Position numbers and translations under genes: made by a program. From Schistosoma haematobium (Eukaryota; Platyhelminthes; Trematoda; Strigeidida; Schistosomatidae), in NCBI RefSeq assembly GCF_000699445.3, contig NC_067196.1, forward strand, positions 86,356,364-86,420,363: 64,000 nt of DNA. The letters are read 5' to 3'. Shown one piece after another: positions 35,331 through 45,464 of the stretch (within the stretch, counting starts at the first letter, position 1; the number at the start of each line of letters is the position of its first letter). Below the pieces are notes generated by a model. That model was not told the DNA's origin, made no database searches, and saw only the letters and a program-made list of their open reading frames with translations.

Positions 35331-36630
35331 TAACAATGACTTATGGAATGATAGCAAAAAGAAAAAAAGAAGGATGGAAATCCCACGGTAACCGGACAGT
35401 TACTTTTATATAAATTTGAAACAGTTTAGCGGTATAAAAGTGCAAGTTTACATGGAACTAAATTTACAACATACATAGATTTCATGATTGTAAGACATTC
35501 CGTTCTTCATAACTTTTCTTCAATTTGTTTTATATGTGTCTATGAGTAAATATTGATGAGAAACCTTTGTATAGCATGAAAAATCTATTAAGTCTCCTTT
35601 TGTTTACTGATGTTCTTTCTCAACTGAAAACAGTCATTTAAATCGCTATATTTCCCATGTATTTAAAAGAATCAACGTCTTACAAGGTTAAAAATAACAA
35701 GAATAATTAAACAGATTTCTGATTGTGTTTGTAGGGGCTGGTACTACGTCAAGCCCACATAGGTTATTTTAGACTCGGAACAGATTATTCTATTCATTCT
35801 TCTCAAACCACATTTTTACCCTGTCACTTATTCGCTTATCAACCTTGACTGTTTTCAAGTAAGCATATCTGTGTACATTTCTTACCTTACTCATCACTTG
35901 TCTGTAACTTATTTTTGTCTGACTATACATATCAGATCACATTTGGCTGAATTGAGTTGGTTCACTCGCCCTCTCTATTGTGCGTCATTTTGTTTTGCTA
36001 CACTTTCGGATCAACGATTGTATGAAAATACATATTGAAAACGTCATTCTCATATTAGTTCTGTTATTCACAAACGCAAGTTCAGTCGATGAATATAAAC
36101 ATGGATTGGTGACATGTATATTTCAATAACAATCAGAAACGATCTAACTGGAGTCAGATTACGTGCCATTAGAAGTTTAAAACAGTAGCATCAAATAACG
36201 GATTATTGCAAAGAGATCTACGTCAAAACTTCCAATATTGACTTACGAAACTAGTTTTTAACATTAAGACACAACAGAGAACTGAATGTATTCTAAATCA
36301 ATCTTGATTAATACTGTAGCGGCTGGTGCTATACCAAGCCCACATAGGTTATTTTAGACTCGGAACAGATTATTCTATTCATTCTTCTCAAACCACATTT
36401 TTACCCTGTCACTTATTCGCTTATCAACCTTGACTGTTTTCAAGTAAGCATATCTGTGTACATTTCTTACCTTACTCATCACTTGTCTGTAACTTATTTT
36501 TGTCTGACTATACATATCAGATCACATTTGGCTGAATTGAGTTGGTTCACTCGCCCTCTCTATTGTGCGTCATTTTGTTTTTCTACACTTTCGGATCAAC
36601 GATTGTATGAAAATACATATTGAAAACGTC

Positions 36631-37445
36631 ATTCTCATATGACTAGACCTATGACGCTTCTGGCACCCCAAAAGCGAGTTTATATTACGCTACCATTCAG
36701 ATGTGACACAAATAGTCTCATGTTGAAACAGAGACTTAAATTAGCTATCAACCGGACATTTTATGCAGCCCAACTTGTCATTATCGAAAAGACAAGGTCT
36801 ATGTTTCACCAAAAGCCCAAACAGCATGAAAACGATTGTGTCACATCCCATTGTGTTTATAAGTTTACATGTATGTGTGGAAACACGTACGTAGGGAGGA
36901 GCAATCGTGATTTGCAATTAAGGGTGTGTGAACATATACCAAAATGGTTGCAAAATCAGATGAATTCCAATGGTGAAATAAGACCACAGAATAGACAGAC
37001 ATCATCATCCATTGCGAAACATTTGATTGAGACGGGTCATAAGGTTGATATCAAATCAGCATTTGTTGTGTTGTACAAAAGCCTGAAAGGACGTATACTA
37101 AGGTTTATTGAAGCCTTGGCTATACGAAAATTGAAACCCCCTTTATGTCTTCAAAAACAATTTCTACTTACACTTAACCTACCCTGGTAGTACTGATTTA
37201 CTGTCCAGAGTGGTAATCACAATTGTTTTTGTGTACTTTAATATTTTTCCTTTGTTATGACTTACCCTTAACCTGTCTAGTTGACCTTTTAATTTTTCAT
37301 ATATAAATGTTCTTAACAAGTATATGTGTGATCAGATTGTTCGAAATGTATTGCGCAAATATATCACATAATTCTGATAAACTACGTCTTCTCATTGCAT
37401 TATCGAAATTTATCAAAGGGACTAATTGTTTTAAAATTCTCATAT
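36631..37445 (+). mobile_element. 5'-truncated Penelope-like element, copy 1
   Basis: The insert 36641-37435 (795 bp) is flanked by the 10-bp direct repeat ATTCTCATAT (36631-36640 and 37436-37445). Comparison with the uninterrupted unit at about 26310 shows a single ATTCTCATAT at the empty site. The insert carries only the endonuclease end of the element plus about 245 bp of 3' flank. Confidence 0.8.
36639..37190 (+). CDS. Penelope-like GIY-YIG endonuclease domain, truncated ORF, copy 1
   Basis: A 183-codon frame. The linker (KRVYITLPFRCDTNSLML) is followed by a GIY-YIG domain: VYKFTC at residues 73-78, TYVGRS at 83-88, the expected catalytic Arg at 95, EH at 98-99, AKHLIETGH at 126-134, and the FIEALAIRKLK block with the expected catalytic Glu at 158. 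In Penelope-like elements this domain follows the reverse transcriptase and nicks the target DNA; the reverse transcriptase is missing here. The ATG is an accident: its first two bases belong to the target duplication and its G to the insert. Not an autonomous element. It could be mobilised only by a full-length relative elsewhere. Confidence 0.85.
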   Translation: MTRPMTLLAPQKRVYITLPFRCDTNSLMLKQRLKLAINRTFYAAQLVIIEKTRSMFHQKPKQHENDCVTSHCVYKFTCMCGNTYVGRSNRDLQLRVCEHIPKWLQNQMNSNGEIRPQNRQTSSSIAKHLIETGHKVDIKSAFVVLYKSLKGRILRFIEALAIRKLKPPLCLQKQFLLTLNLPW

Positions 37446-38020
37446 TAGTTCCGTTATTCACAAACGCAAGTTCAGTCGATGAATATAAACATGGATTGGT
37501 GACATGTATATTTCAATAACAATCAGAAACGATCTAACTGGAGTCAGATTACGTGCCATTAGAAGTTTAAAACAGTAGCATCAAATAACGGATTATTGAA
37601 AAGAAATCTACGTCAAAACTTCCAATATTGACTTACGAAACTAGTTTTTAACATTAAGACACAACAGAGAACTGAATGTATTCTAAATCAATCTTGATTA
37701 ATACTGTAGCGGCTGGTGCTATACCAAGCCCACATAGGTTATTTTAGACTCGGAACAGATTATTCTATTCATTCTTCTCAAACCACATTTTTACCCTGTC
37801 ACTTATTCGCTTATCAACCTTGACTGTTTTCAAGTAAGCATATCTGTGTACATTTCTTACCTTACTCATCACTTGTCTGTAACTTATTTTTGTCTGACTA
37901 TACATATCAGATCACATTTGGCTGAATTGAGTTGGTTCACTCGCCCTCTCTATTGTGCGTCATTTTGTTTTTCTACACTTTCGGATCAACGATTGTATGA
38001 AAATACATATTGAAAACGTC

Positions 38021-38835
38021 ATTCTCATATGACTAGACCTATGACGCTTCTGGCACCCCAAAAGCGAGTTTATATTACGCTACCATTCAGATGTGACACA
38101 AATAGTCTCATGTTGAAACAGAGACTTAAATTAGCTATCAACCGGACATTTTATGCAGCCCAACTTGTCATTATCGAAAAGACAAGGTCTATGTTTCACC
38201 AAAAGCCCAAACAGCATGAAAACGATTGTGTCACATCCCATTGTGTTTATAAGTTTACATGTATGTGTGGAAACACGTACGTAGGGAGGAGCAATCGTGA
38301 TTTGCAATTAAGGGTGTGTGAACATATACCAAAATGGTTGCAAAATCAGATGAATTCCAATGGTGAAATAAGACCACAGAATAGACAGACATCATCATCC
38401 ATTGCGAAACATTTGATTGAGACGGGTCATAAGGTTGATATCAAATCAGCATTTGTTGTGTTGTACAAAAGCCTGAAAGGACGTATACTAAGGTTTATTG
38501 AAGCCTTGGCTATACGAAAATTGAAACCCCCTTTATGTCTTCAAAAACAATTTCTACTTACACTTAACCTACCCTGGTAGTACTGATTTACTGTCCAGAG
38601 TGGTAATCACAATTGTTTTTGTGTACTTTAATATTTTTCCTTTGTTATGACTTACCCTTAACCTGTCTAGTTGACCTTTTAATTTTTCATATATAAATGT
38701 TCTTAACAAGTATATGTGTGATCAGATTGTTCGAAATGTATTGCGCAAATATATCACATAATTCTGATAAACTACGTCTTCTCATTGCATTATCGAAATT
38801 TATCAAAGGGACTAATTGTTTTAAAATTCTCATAT
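38021..38835 (+). mobile_element. 5'-truncated Penelope-like element, copy 2
   Basis: Second copy of the 795-bp insert (38031-38825) with the same flanking ATTCTCATAT repeats, exactly 1390 bp after copy 1. It arose by tandem duplication of the whole unit, not by independent insertion. Confidence 0.8.
38029..38580 (+). CDS. Penelope-like GIY-YIG endonuclease domain, truncated ORF, copy 2
   Basis: Encodes the same 183 residues as copy 1, with no amino acid difference. VYKFTC, TYVGRS, the catalytic-position Arg 95 and Glu 158 are all kept. The identity shows the duplication is recent (or a product of array homogenisation). It does not by itself show selection on the protein, since flanking non-coding DNA is equally conserved. 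Confidence 0.85.
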   Translation: MTRPMTLLAPQKRVYITLPFRCDTNSLMLKQRLKLAINRTFYAAQLVIIEKTRSMFHQKPKQHENDCVTSHCVYKFTCMCGNTYVGRSNRDLQLRVCEHIPKWLQNQMNSNGEIRPQNRQTSSSIAKHLIETGHKVDIKSAFVVLYKSLKGRILRFIEALAIRKLKPPLCLQKQFLLTLNLPW

Positions 38836-39509
38836 TAGTTCCGTTATTCACAAACGCAAGTTCAGTCGATGAATATAAACATGGATTGGTGACATGTATA
38901 TTTCAATAACAATCAGAAACGATCTAACTGGAGTCAGATTACGTGCCATTAGAAGTTTAAAACAGTAGCATCAAATAACGGATTATTGCAAAGAAATCTA
39001 CGTCAAAACTTCCAATATTGACTTACGAAACTAGTTTTTAACATTAAGACACAACAGAGAACTGAATGTATTCTAAATCAATCTTGATTAATACTGTAGC
39101 GGCTGGATATAAATTCTCAGTCACGTTTGCTTAATTCAAATTGGCTCACATGACTTCTCCGATTTGTTCTTGTTCCTCTCTCTTTCTTCTCCGCTTTCAA
39201 CACTTCGTTTCTCTGATCGTCTGTCTGGATCAACGATTATATGAAATATAGGTATTTGAAATCCATTCTCGCACTTGACTTATTTAATTCTATAATTCAC
39301 TAACACGATTTGAATCGATGATTATGTGTGAGGGTAGCTGAGATGTATATTTCCATAGCAATCATTCGTACGATATAAATGGAGTCACATACACGAGAGC
39401 CACGAAATTACAAGTAAACTGTTTGAATTACATCCCACGGTCAAAATGTGCAATCTATCAATCTAAAATGCACACTGAAATAAAGATGATGTGGTGTTTT
39501 TGAAGTATG

Positions 39510-39865
39510 TGGCAGTATATATTGCAAATAAATTAGAACTAGAGAATCGAGTTTAAATGATCCAGTGTTCTACTGACTACCTAGCGAATCTTATCACCTA
39601 GTTTCTAATCAACATTCTTACCTAATCAGTGAATATTCAACCTCATTCATATATAAATGAAAAATACGAATTCCAATGTATTTCAGTACGATAGCTTCCT
39701 AGTTATTGACTTTGACACCTTTCCTCTAAATAAGGAGTTTTATTTTACTCTTCTAATTTTTCGGTTCACGGAATGAATACGTGCACTTTGAATTACTGCA
39801 CATATTACAAACGTATCATCACATCCATGGTGGAGTCAATGGATGAGCATCTCATAGGAGTTTCA
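39510..39865. other. AT-rich stretch without recognised feature
   Basis: Nothing recognised. Confidence 0.3.
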
Positions 39866-40345
39866 TTTATTTATTTAAACGCATAAATATTGGTACAAGG
39901 AAGTAACAAATAGATATGCGCAATACAAATCATTCGATTTATATAAGGGCTAGGATATTGCCCGGGTGCTCAAACCGAGACAAGTGGTTTTCTTAGGGGG
40001 CCACATTCCGAACATTTAACCCAAAGGTCTAATCCACAAAACAGTGGAGCAACGTAAGGAGATACAGTCCTATGGTAGCCGTTGACCAATAATTGGTTCA
40101 CACACCATTTGTTTCCTTAGGATCCAAAATCCCATGTATAGCATTGGTTTGGAGTGAGGGTTTTCCAACTCGACATTCGCTTTCGTCCTCTCAATTTCTT
40201 TAACAACACCCTCGCTTTGAGAAGGTGATGAGTGAGACTACCCTATCAGTGGTTGTACGCGCGTGACCATATGAGAGTATTTGGAAAGGGAGAGCTTACT
40301 CTTCCTACTCTCGATGTTACCAGGGTATTTAGGGGCTAGGTGTTC
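39866..40345 (+). repeat. Dispersed repeat R6, longer copy
   Basis: Collinear with 24949-25388 and extends further right; its last 85 bp also match 27660-27750. Landmarks are as for the first copy. The right end contains GAGAGCTTACTCTTCCTACT and GGTATTTAGGGGCT. Confidence 0.6.
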
Positions 40346-41034
40346 AATACTAAAACAAAGCAACAGTCTAGTGATATCTGATTTACAGTGGTTCATTACT
40401 TAGTATCAATCTATAAGAATCACCTATAAATCCAACAATCTCCATAAGCCCTCCATATTAACAAGGATAATACCTTAATGAATCGTCATTTCAATCTATT
40501 ACGTAAATTATTTCTATCGGTTTACTGCTTTATTAAGCGGTAGATAAATAATTTAACTATTGAGATTATTCAACTATTTATACATATCATGAGACACTTG
40601 TCACCTAGTAACTGAAAATATGACTAATTTCACTATCCCCGTTTTTTATTTCTATTAAAGTAAACAAAAATTAAAACGAAACAAAAACAGGTACATTCAA
40701 CTGAGAAATATGTCCTATATTTAGTTCAATCTAAATTACTATAATGATGTTATTGTCAATGTTTTTGATGGATCAAGTATATAATTAATTACTTCCTAAT
40801 CAAATATATACAACTAATTACTTTTTTTGGGGTGGGGGGATAATATACTAGACTAGTTCTTGGCATATTGATTATTGTATCATTTGTATCTATGCCATTG
40901 AATTCTAATCTCAGATGGCTAATTTAAAAAAATTGTTTTTCTAATGTATAAAATAATTGTAAACAAGAAAAACTTTATTTTGACTTATATTTGAAATGTT
41001 CATCACCACCCAAATCAATAACATTTACTTATCA
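40346..41034. other. AT-rich stretch without recognised feature
   Basis: A short G-run (GGGGTGGGGGG) near 40830; nothing else recognised. Confidence 0.3.
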
Positions 41035-41340
41035 CTATGCTGGAACAAACCAGCTTCCAGCTGAAGAGGAAATCAAGAAAAGACGATGGAAATGTATAGG
41101 ACATATATTACGCAAATAATCAAACTACATCACGAGGCAAACCCTAACTTGGAATCCTGAAGGAAAGTGAAAAAGATGATGGCCATGGAACACATTACGT
41201 TGGGAAATAGAAGCAGATATGAAAAGGATGAATAACAACTGGGAAAAGCTAGAAAGGGTTGCCTAGGACAGGGTTGAATGGAGAATGCTGGTGAGCGGCC
41301 TATGCTCCCTCACGAGGAGTAACAGGAGTAAGTATGTGTT
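41035..41340 (+). pseudogene. L2 non-LTR retrotransposon, 3' end
   Basis: A plus-strand match to the C-terminal coding end of the element at 45465-47310: codons for [12 protein letters not shown] are readable, then frameshifts, then the common 3' end CTATGCTCCCTCACGAGGAG. Confidence 0.7.
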
Positions 41341-41399
41341 ATAAATTATTGAATCACTAAGCAAAAATCAAAATTAAACTATATCATAATGAGTATCAG

Positions 41400-41580
41400 A
41401 AGGGGCTTTTGTGGATTTTATAGTCATTTCAATAGTTAAGATCATGAGTCAATTGAAGCCAAACCATCATGAAAAACATGGAAGCACTGAACGGTCGTTT
41501 CGTTCACGCGCGAGACCGATAGATCCTAGATTCGAATCTCGCGAGGAGGGATCGTGGATGCGCACTTCCGAAGTATACCA
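41400..41580. repeat. F2 SINE, head-to-head inverted pair, truncated
   Basis: A minus tail/core piece (41400-41505, beginning AGAAGGGGCTTTTGTGGATT) meets a plus piece (41507-41580) with B box ATTCGAATCTCGCGAGG and a broken core. Confidence 0.65.
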
Positions 41581-41809
41581 TTATCCTTAACAAATCTCAC
41601 TACTAGGTAATTAACTAACTAATTCTCAATCTATTGATTTAGTGGTATCGAATTAAGCTTAAAGACTGAAGTTCATATACTACTTAATTAATTATCACAT
41701 TGAATAAGCAAACGATTAAACAATTTGAAATTTAAAATAAAACCATTATTAATACGTCCTGCTGCCTATTAGATTTCTAATGGATGTCAACATATGAAAT
41801 GAATATCAG

Positions 41810-41920
41810 ATGGGTCGTGGATGCGCACTGCTGAGGATTCCCACAAGAGGACGAAACGACCATTCAGTGCTTCCAGGTTTTCAATGGTGGTCTACCTTCA
41901 ACTGACTCATGATATGAAAT
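41810..41920 (+). repeat. F2 SINE fragment with hammerhead
   Basis: Plus fragment. GCACTG, CTGAGGA and GAAAC are kept, stem II begins with a mismatch (TTCC/GGAC), and stem III and the cleavage triplet are changed (ATT). Confidence 0.65.
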
Positions 41921-42079
41921 TAACTTAATGACAGAAGAGAGTATAGATTAATGTAGCTAAATATCTTTAGAATTTATAAATACTATGTAAGATAATCGGC
42001 CATACTATTTGGTTGATATTTTTGCTTTAATTTGTTTTCGTCACGTTATCGCAACTCTCCTACAATCAATTTCGATTAT

Positions 42080-42495
42080 GGTAAAATTTTATTAAGCCCT
42101 TCTGTTAACTTACTTAATAGACAATGTTATTCGAACAGTAACAATACGCATATTTCTTCGTACTATTTTGATCACTATCTTGTCTGTATAAACGTGTACG
42201 CTTGATCTCTCTAGCTTAAATAACGATCGATGAATCAATCTCTTCCCCATGTATATATGTACTGAAATCCTATTATTAGTCTTTGCTTTGCCTTGCTATG
42301 CCCTTATGAGATTTGGCTATAAATTTGACTCTGTATTTGCTCACACACACACACACACATTTGTCTCACTGCTTCAAATTCGCTTGATATGATTGTAGCT
42401 TTGTGAATTGTACTATCCGCTAATAAACTGTAGTTGCCTCGTTTTATTGCCTTCTGATTTCAATCACCGTTGAGATTTATATTATAACGGTTATC
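42080..42495 (+). mobile_element. LTR-like repeat family B
   Basis: Pairs with a minus copy at 58730-59140. Contains TTGGCTATAAATTTGACTCT as a likely TATA region and GCTAATAAACTGTAGTTGCC as a likely polyadenylation region, in the order expected of an LTR. An (AC)n run at 42341-42358 interrupts it. No internal region attached. Confidence 0.55.
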
Positions 42496-42619
42496 AAGGT
42501 GATTGATTAACAAAGAAAAGTCTATTTATTTTTACTCTAAATTCAGATCACAATATTTTCAAATAAATAAAATCTTTTTTCTATTTCAACAAACAAAATT
42601 TATTGATATTCTGATCTAT
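42496..42619. other. AT-rich spacer
   Basis: Nothing recognised between LTR-like B and MITE copy 4. Confidence 0.3.
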
Positions 42620-42890
42620 TTTGTTACCTGAATATGAACGAACCAATCAGATTTAAGATAACAGGTCATGAATGTTGGCGCGTAATTCATTCACTCATTT
42701 GAACAAATATCATTTTGACATTATAGCTGATGTCATTTCGGTGATGAATGCTCTAACTCTAATTCCTAAATCTAACGTTCAACTGTAAATCCTAGTTCTA
42801 ATTCCTCACATTAGTCTATAATTCTCTTTTAACTCTAGTAAGTAGGTGGACATTCCAAAGTCATTTGGCATCCATAAATTATAGTTTCAC
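42620..42890 (+). mobile_element. MITE M copy 4
   Basis: Interior CAATCAGATTTAAGATAACA and right end TCCATAAATTATAGTTTCAC are clear; the left inverted end is degraded. It is directly followed by an F2 unit. Confidence 0.65.
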
Positions 42891-42895
42891 TAATA

Positions 42896-43262
42896 ATTTC
42901 ACTAGTGACTGACTTCAAGAGATACTCCTGGAGTTCTAGTGAAAATCCGTTACCAGTGGAGTTCAACCAGGTCAATTGTGAGATAGGAACTCACTGAAGA
43001 CAATGGTGTACGGTGGCGCAACTTCGTGGATTGGTTGAAGTTAGACATTAACGCCGTTGAGTGCCGGCTCAGTGGTCTAGTTGCTTAAGCGCCTGGCGCT
43101 AGACTGATAGGTTCTGTGTTCGAATCTCGCGGGGTGCGAGATCGTGGATGCGCACTGTCGAGGAGTCCTATACTAGGACGAAACGGCCGTCCAGTGCTTT
43201 CAGGTTTTCCATGGTGGTCTAGCTTCAATGGACTCATGATTCAAATCAGTGAAATTTCTTCT
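42896..43262 (+). repeat. F2 hammerhead SINE, full unit
   Basis: Plus-strand unit of about 367 bp: 5' region from CACTAGTGACTGACTTCAAG, leader, head with A-box-like and B-box-like (TGTTCGAATCTC) segments, hammerhead, tail. Stems I-III are intact, but the core reads TCGAGGA for CTGAGGA, so it is probably inactive. A useful reference for unit length. Confidence 0.75.
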
Positions 43263-44689
43263 ACATAATTGTTTTACAGTCATTCCAGTTTTCAGTTATA
43301 AGTTTCACGAAACGGAATAGAAACAATTATTTAGTGCTTCATTGTTATCTAATGATGTACTACAAATGATTTCAAATCATACTGGAGATTATTGTGTTTT
43401 GTAATTGTTTAATTACAAGGAATGTTGTTTATTTTGGCAAGCATTTACTTGACAGACATCTTCTTTTAAGATAAAATAACATTTAAAGACTGTAAATTGA
43501 ATTGAAATGGGTTTTTCAGGCAATCAATAAAGAAGTCAGCTGAAACTACTGCTTTTCATGATGGTCTAAAATTTCGGAAATATTTACCCTTTTTTTCTTA
43601 AGAAAGTAACAAATACAGTCAATAGTTGAATTATACAAGTACACTCTTCTTTTTCTCGTTACATGTATGAAAATTATATTTCATTTTGAATAATGTAATG
43701 ATCGATACTTCCTTGACTCTTTTAAGGATATCCAGTGGTTAGTATCACTGTTGTTCCGATAATCAATAGAAGCTAACAAAAAAAAGAGAACGACAGAAGG
43801 AAACTTCTGTGAAGAATTATATGAACACGCAAAGCTTAGAGTACAATATTTATGGAACATGCTAGTATAGTATGAAAAGATATCTAATGAATAAATTCTA
43901 TATAAAGGCTATCCTTCCAATGAGGGAAAATGTAGGGTGTCGATAATCATAGTAGTAAGAATTAACTATTGAAAACAGTCAGTGGGAAATTCTACATGAC
44001 CTCAGTTTTGTTGCCGTTGGAACGTTTCAGCAATGAACCCCTATAATCTTCGGGGAACTAATTTCTCTTTTAGGATTCATGACCGTCTAACAGAGATTTA
44101 CGATCTGAGTTGTTATTACTTAGCTGTCCTGGTTGTGATTAGCCTCCTCTTAAATTGAGATATTTACAAATGATTAATCATTAAGCAGTAAAAAATACTA
44201 CGTTTGTCTAATTCTTGATCGACAGAATCAAATGACTAGTAACTAGGTAAATGACTAGATAACATTGGTTGCTACACATTTATCCATCAATTATAAACGC
44301 AATTTTTAGGTATATAATACTAATTGATATGATACAAATGATAGCCGTAAAGATTACTTTCCGTCTATATGATGTAAGTAACTGAAGAACATGGTATACA
44401 ACCGGTAAGCTAATAATCATATCATCGTGAATTGCACAATTGTTATAAATAAGTTAATATATTACTCAGTAAATGAGTTACATATGTTGATTATATCAGT
44501 TTGAAATTATAGTAATACAAGTTGTATTTATACATTAAGTTATTGATTAATTAATGCACAGTACTACAATGTAGTCTTTACCTTCTTTTATGAATTAAGC
44601 TTTATTAGTTTATTGCACAGTTACAACAGTCATAAAATGCAAAACAAATTCATATTTGTCTCCTTTTTATGAAAGTGAAGATTTATTGA
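43263..44689. other. AT-rich stretch without recognised feature
   Basis: 1.4 kb without recognised gene or shared repeat. Confidence 0.3.
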
Positions 44690-45120
44690 AATCAAGAACT
44701 GACCAATGTCAGACCACTATTGACAACCTGAACGCACTGGATGGCTGTCTCTTCCTAGCATGGCACTCCTCAGAAGTGAGCATCCACAAAACCTCATCAA
44801 AAGTAATCGAACCCAGGATTTTCATTCTTGCGCGCGAACGCTTAACTTGTAGACTGCGGAGTCGGCGCTCTAACTCAATGTCCAACTTGAAGCTAGACGT
44901 TGACAACGTTAGATGCCGACACTTTAGTCTACAGGTTAAGCGTTCTTGTGCAAGAATGAAGATTCTGGGTTTGATTAGTCTTGGTGAGGGATTATGGATG
45001 CACATTACAATGAAGTTCTCCACTGATACGAAACGACTGTCCAGTGATTCCAGGTTTCCAATGGTAGTCTAACACTGATCAGTTCATAATCTTGATAAAA
45101 ACTCAACATTCTCCACAATC
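44690..45120. repeat. F2 SINE, head-to-head inverted pair, degenerate
   Basis: Minus unit (44700-44890) and plus unit (44895-45120), both with eroded hammerheads; heads face each other. Overlapping ORFs on both strands here are by-products of the repeat. Confidence 0.7.
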
Positions 45121-45464
45121 TTATGCTCAGAAGTAATTTATTGTTTTAAAGAGCTGAAAATGAAACTATTTCTAAAAGATAATCCAAAACACAACGGACT
45201 ATTTTATCTATTGAACAATAATTGAGCATTCAAAAATGGAATGCTGAACTAATTTTCTACATTTTCCTTATTGAATTTCAAATATTCAGTAGGCGGTTTG
45301 CTATGTATATATTCTGATAAACAAATTATTACACATAAGTTTCCATGTAATCTTGTAGGTAAATTACCTAAGTTTTCATATTAAGAAGATAAAAAGTAAT
45401 ACACATATAATAAACGACAATGATTTCACATTTATTCTATATGTGTATGTGTCGATGTTTTCCC

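Larger units (their letters stand above)
35370..39509 (+). mobile_element. LTR-like A tandem array, second locus, with PLE insertions
   Basis: Same outer ends as 25621-27160. Units start TGTAG at 35730, 36315, 37705 and 39095. The first step is 585 bp; the next two are 1390 bp because each of those units contains the same 795-bp Penelope-like insert plus its 10-bp target duplication. The last unit lost its promoter part: GGCTGG joins ATATAAATTCTCAG directly. The two 1390-bp repeats are almost identical, pointing to recent tandem duplication. Confidence 0.75.

Noticed and set aside
37307..37519. 70-codon ORF after the PLE frame (also at 38697-38909)
   Set aside because: It spans the 3' flank of the PLE insert, the target duplication and LTR-like sequence, so it is a junction by-product.
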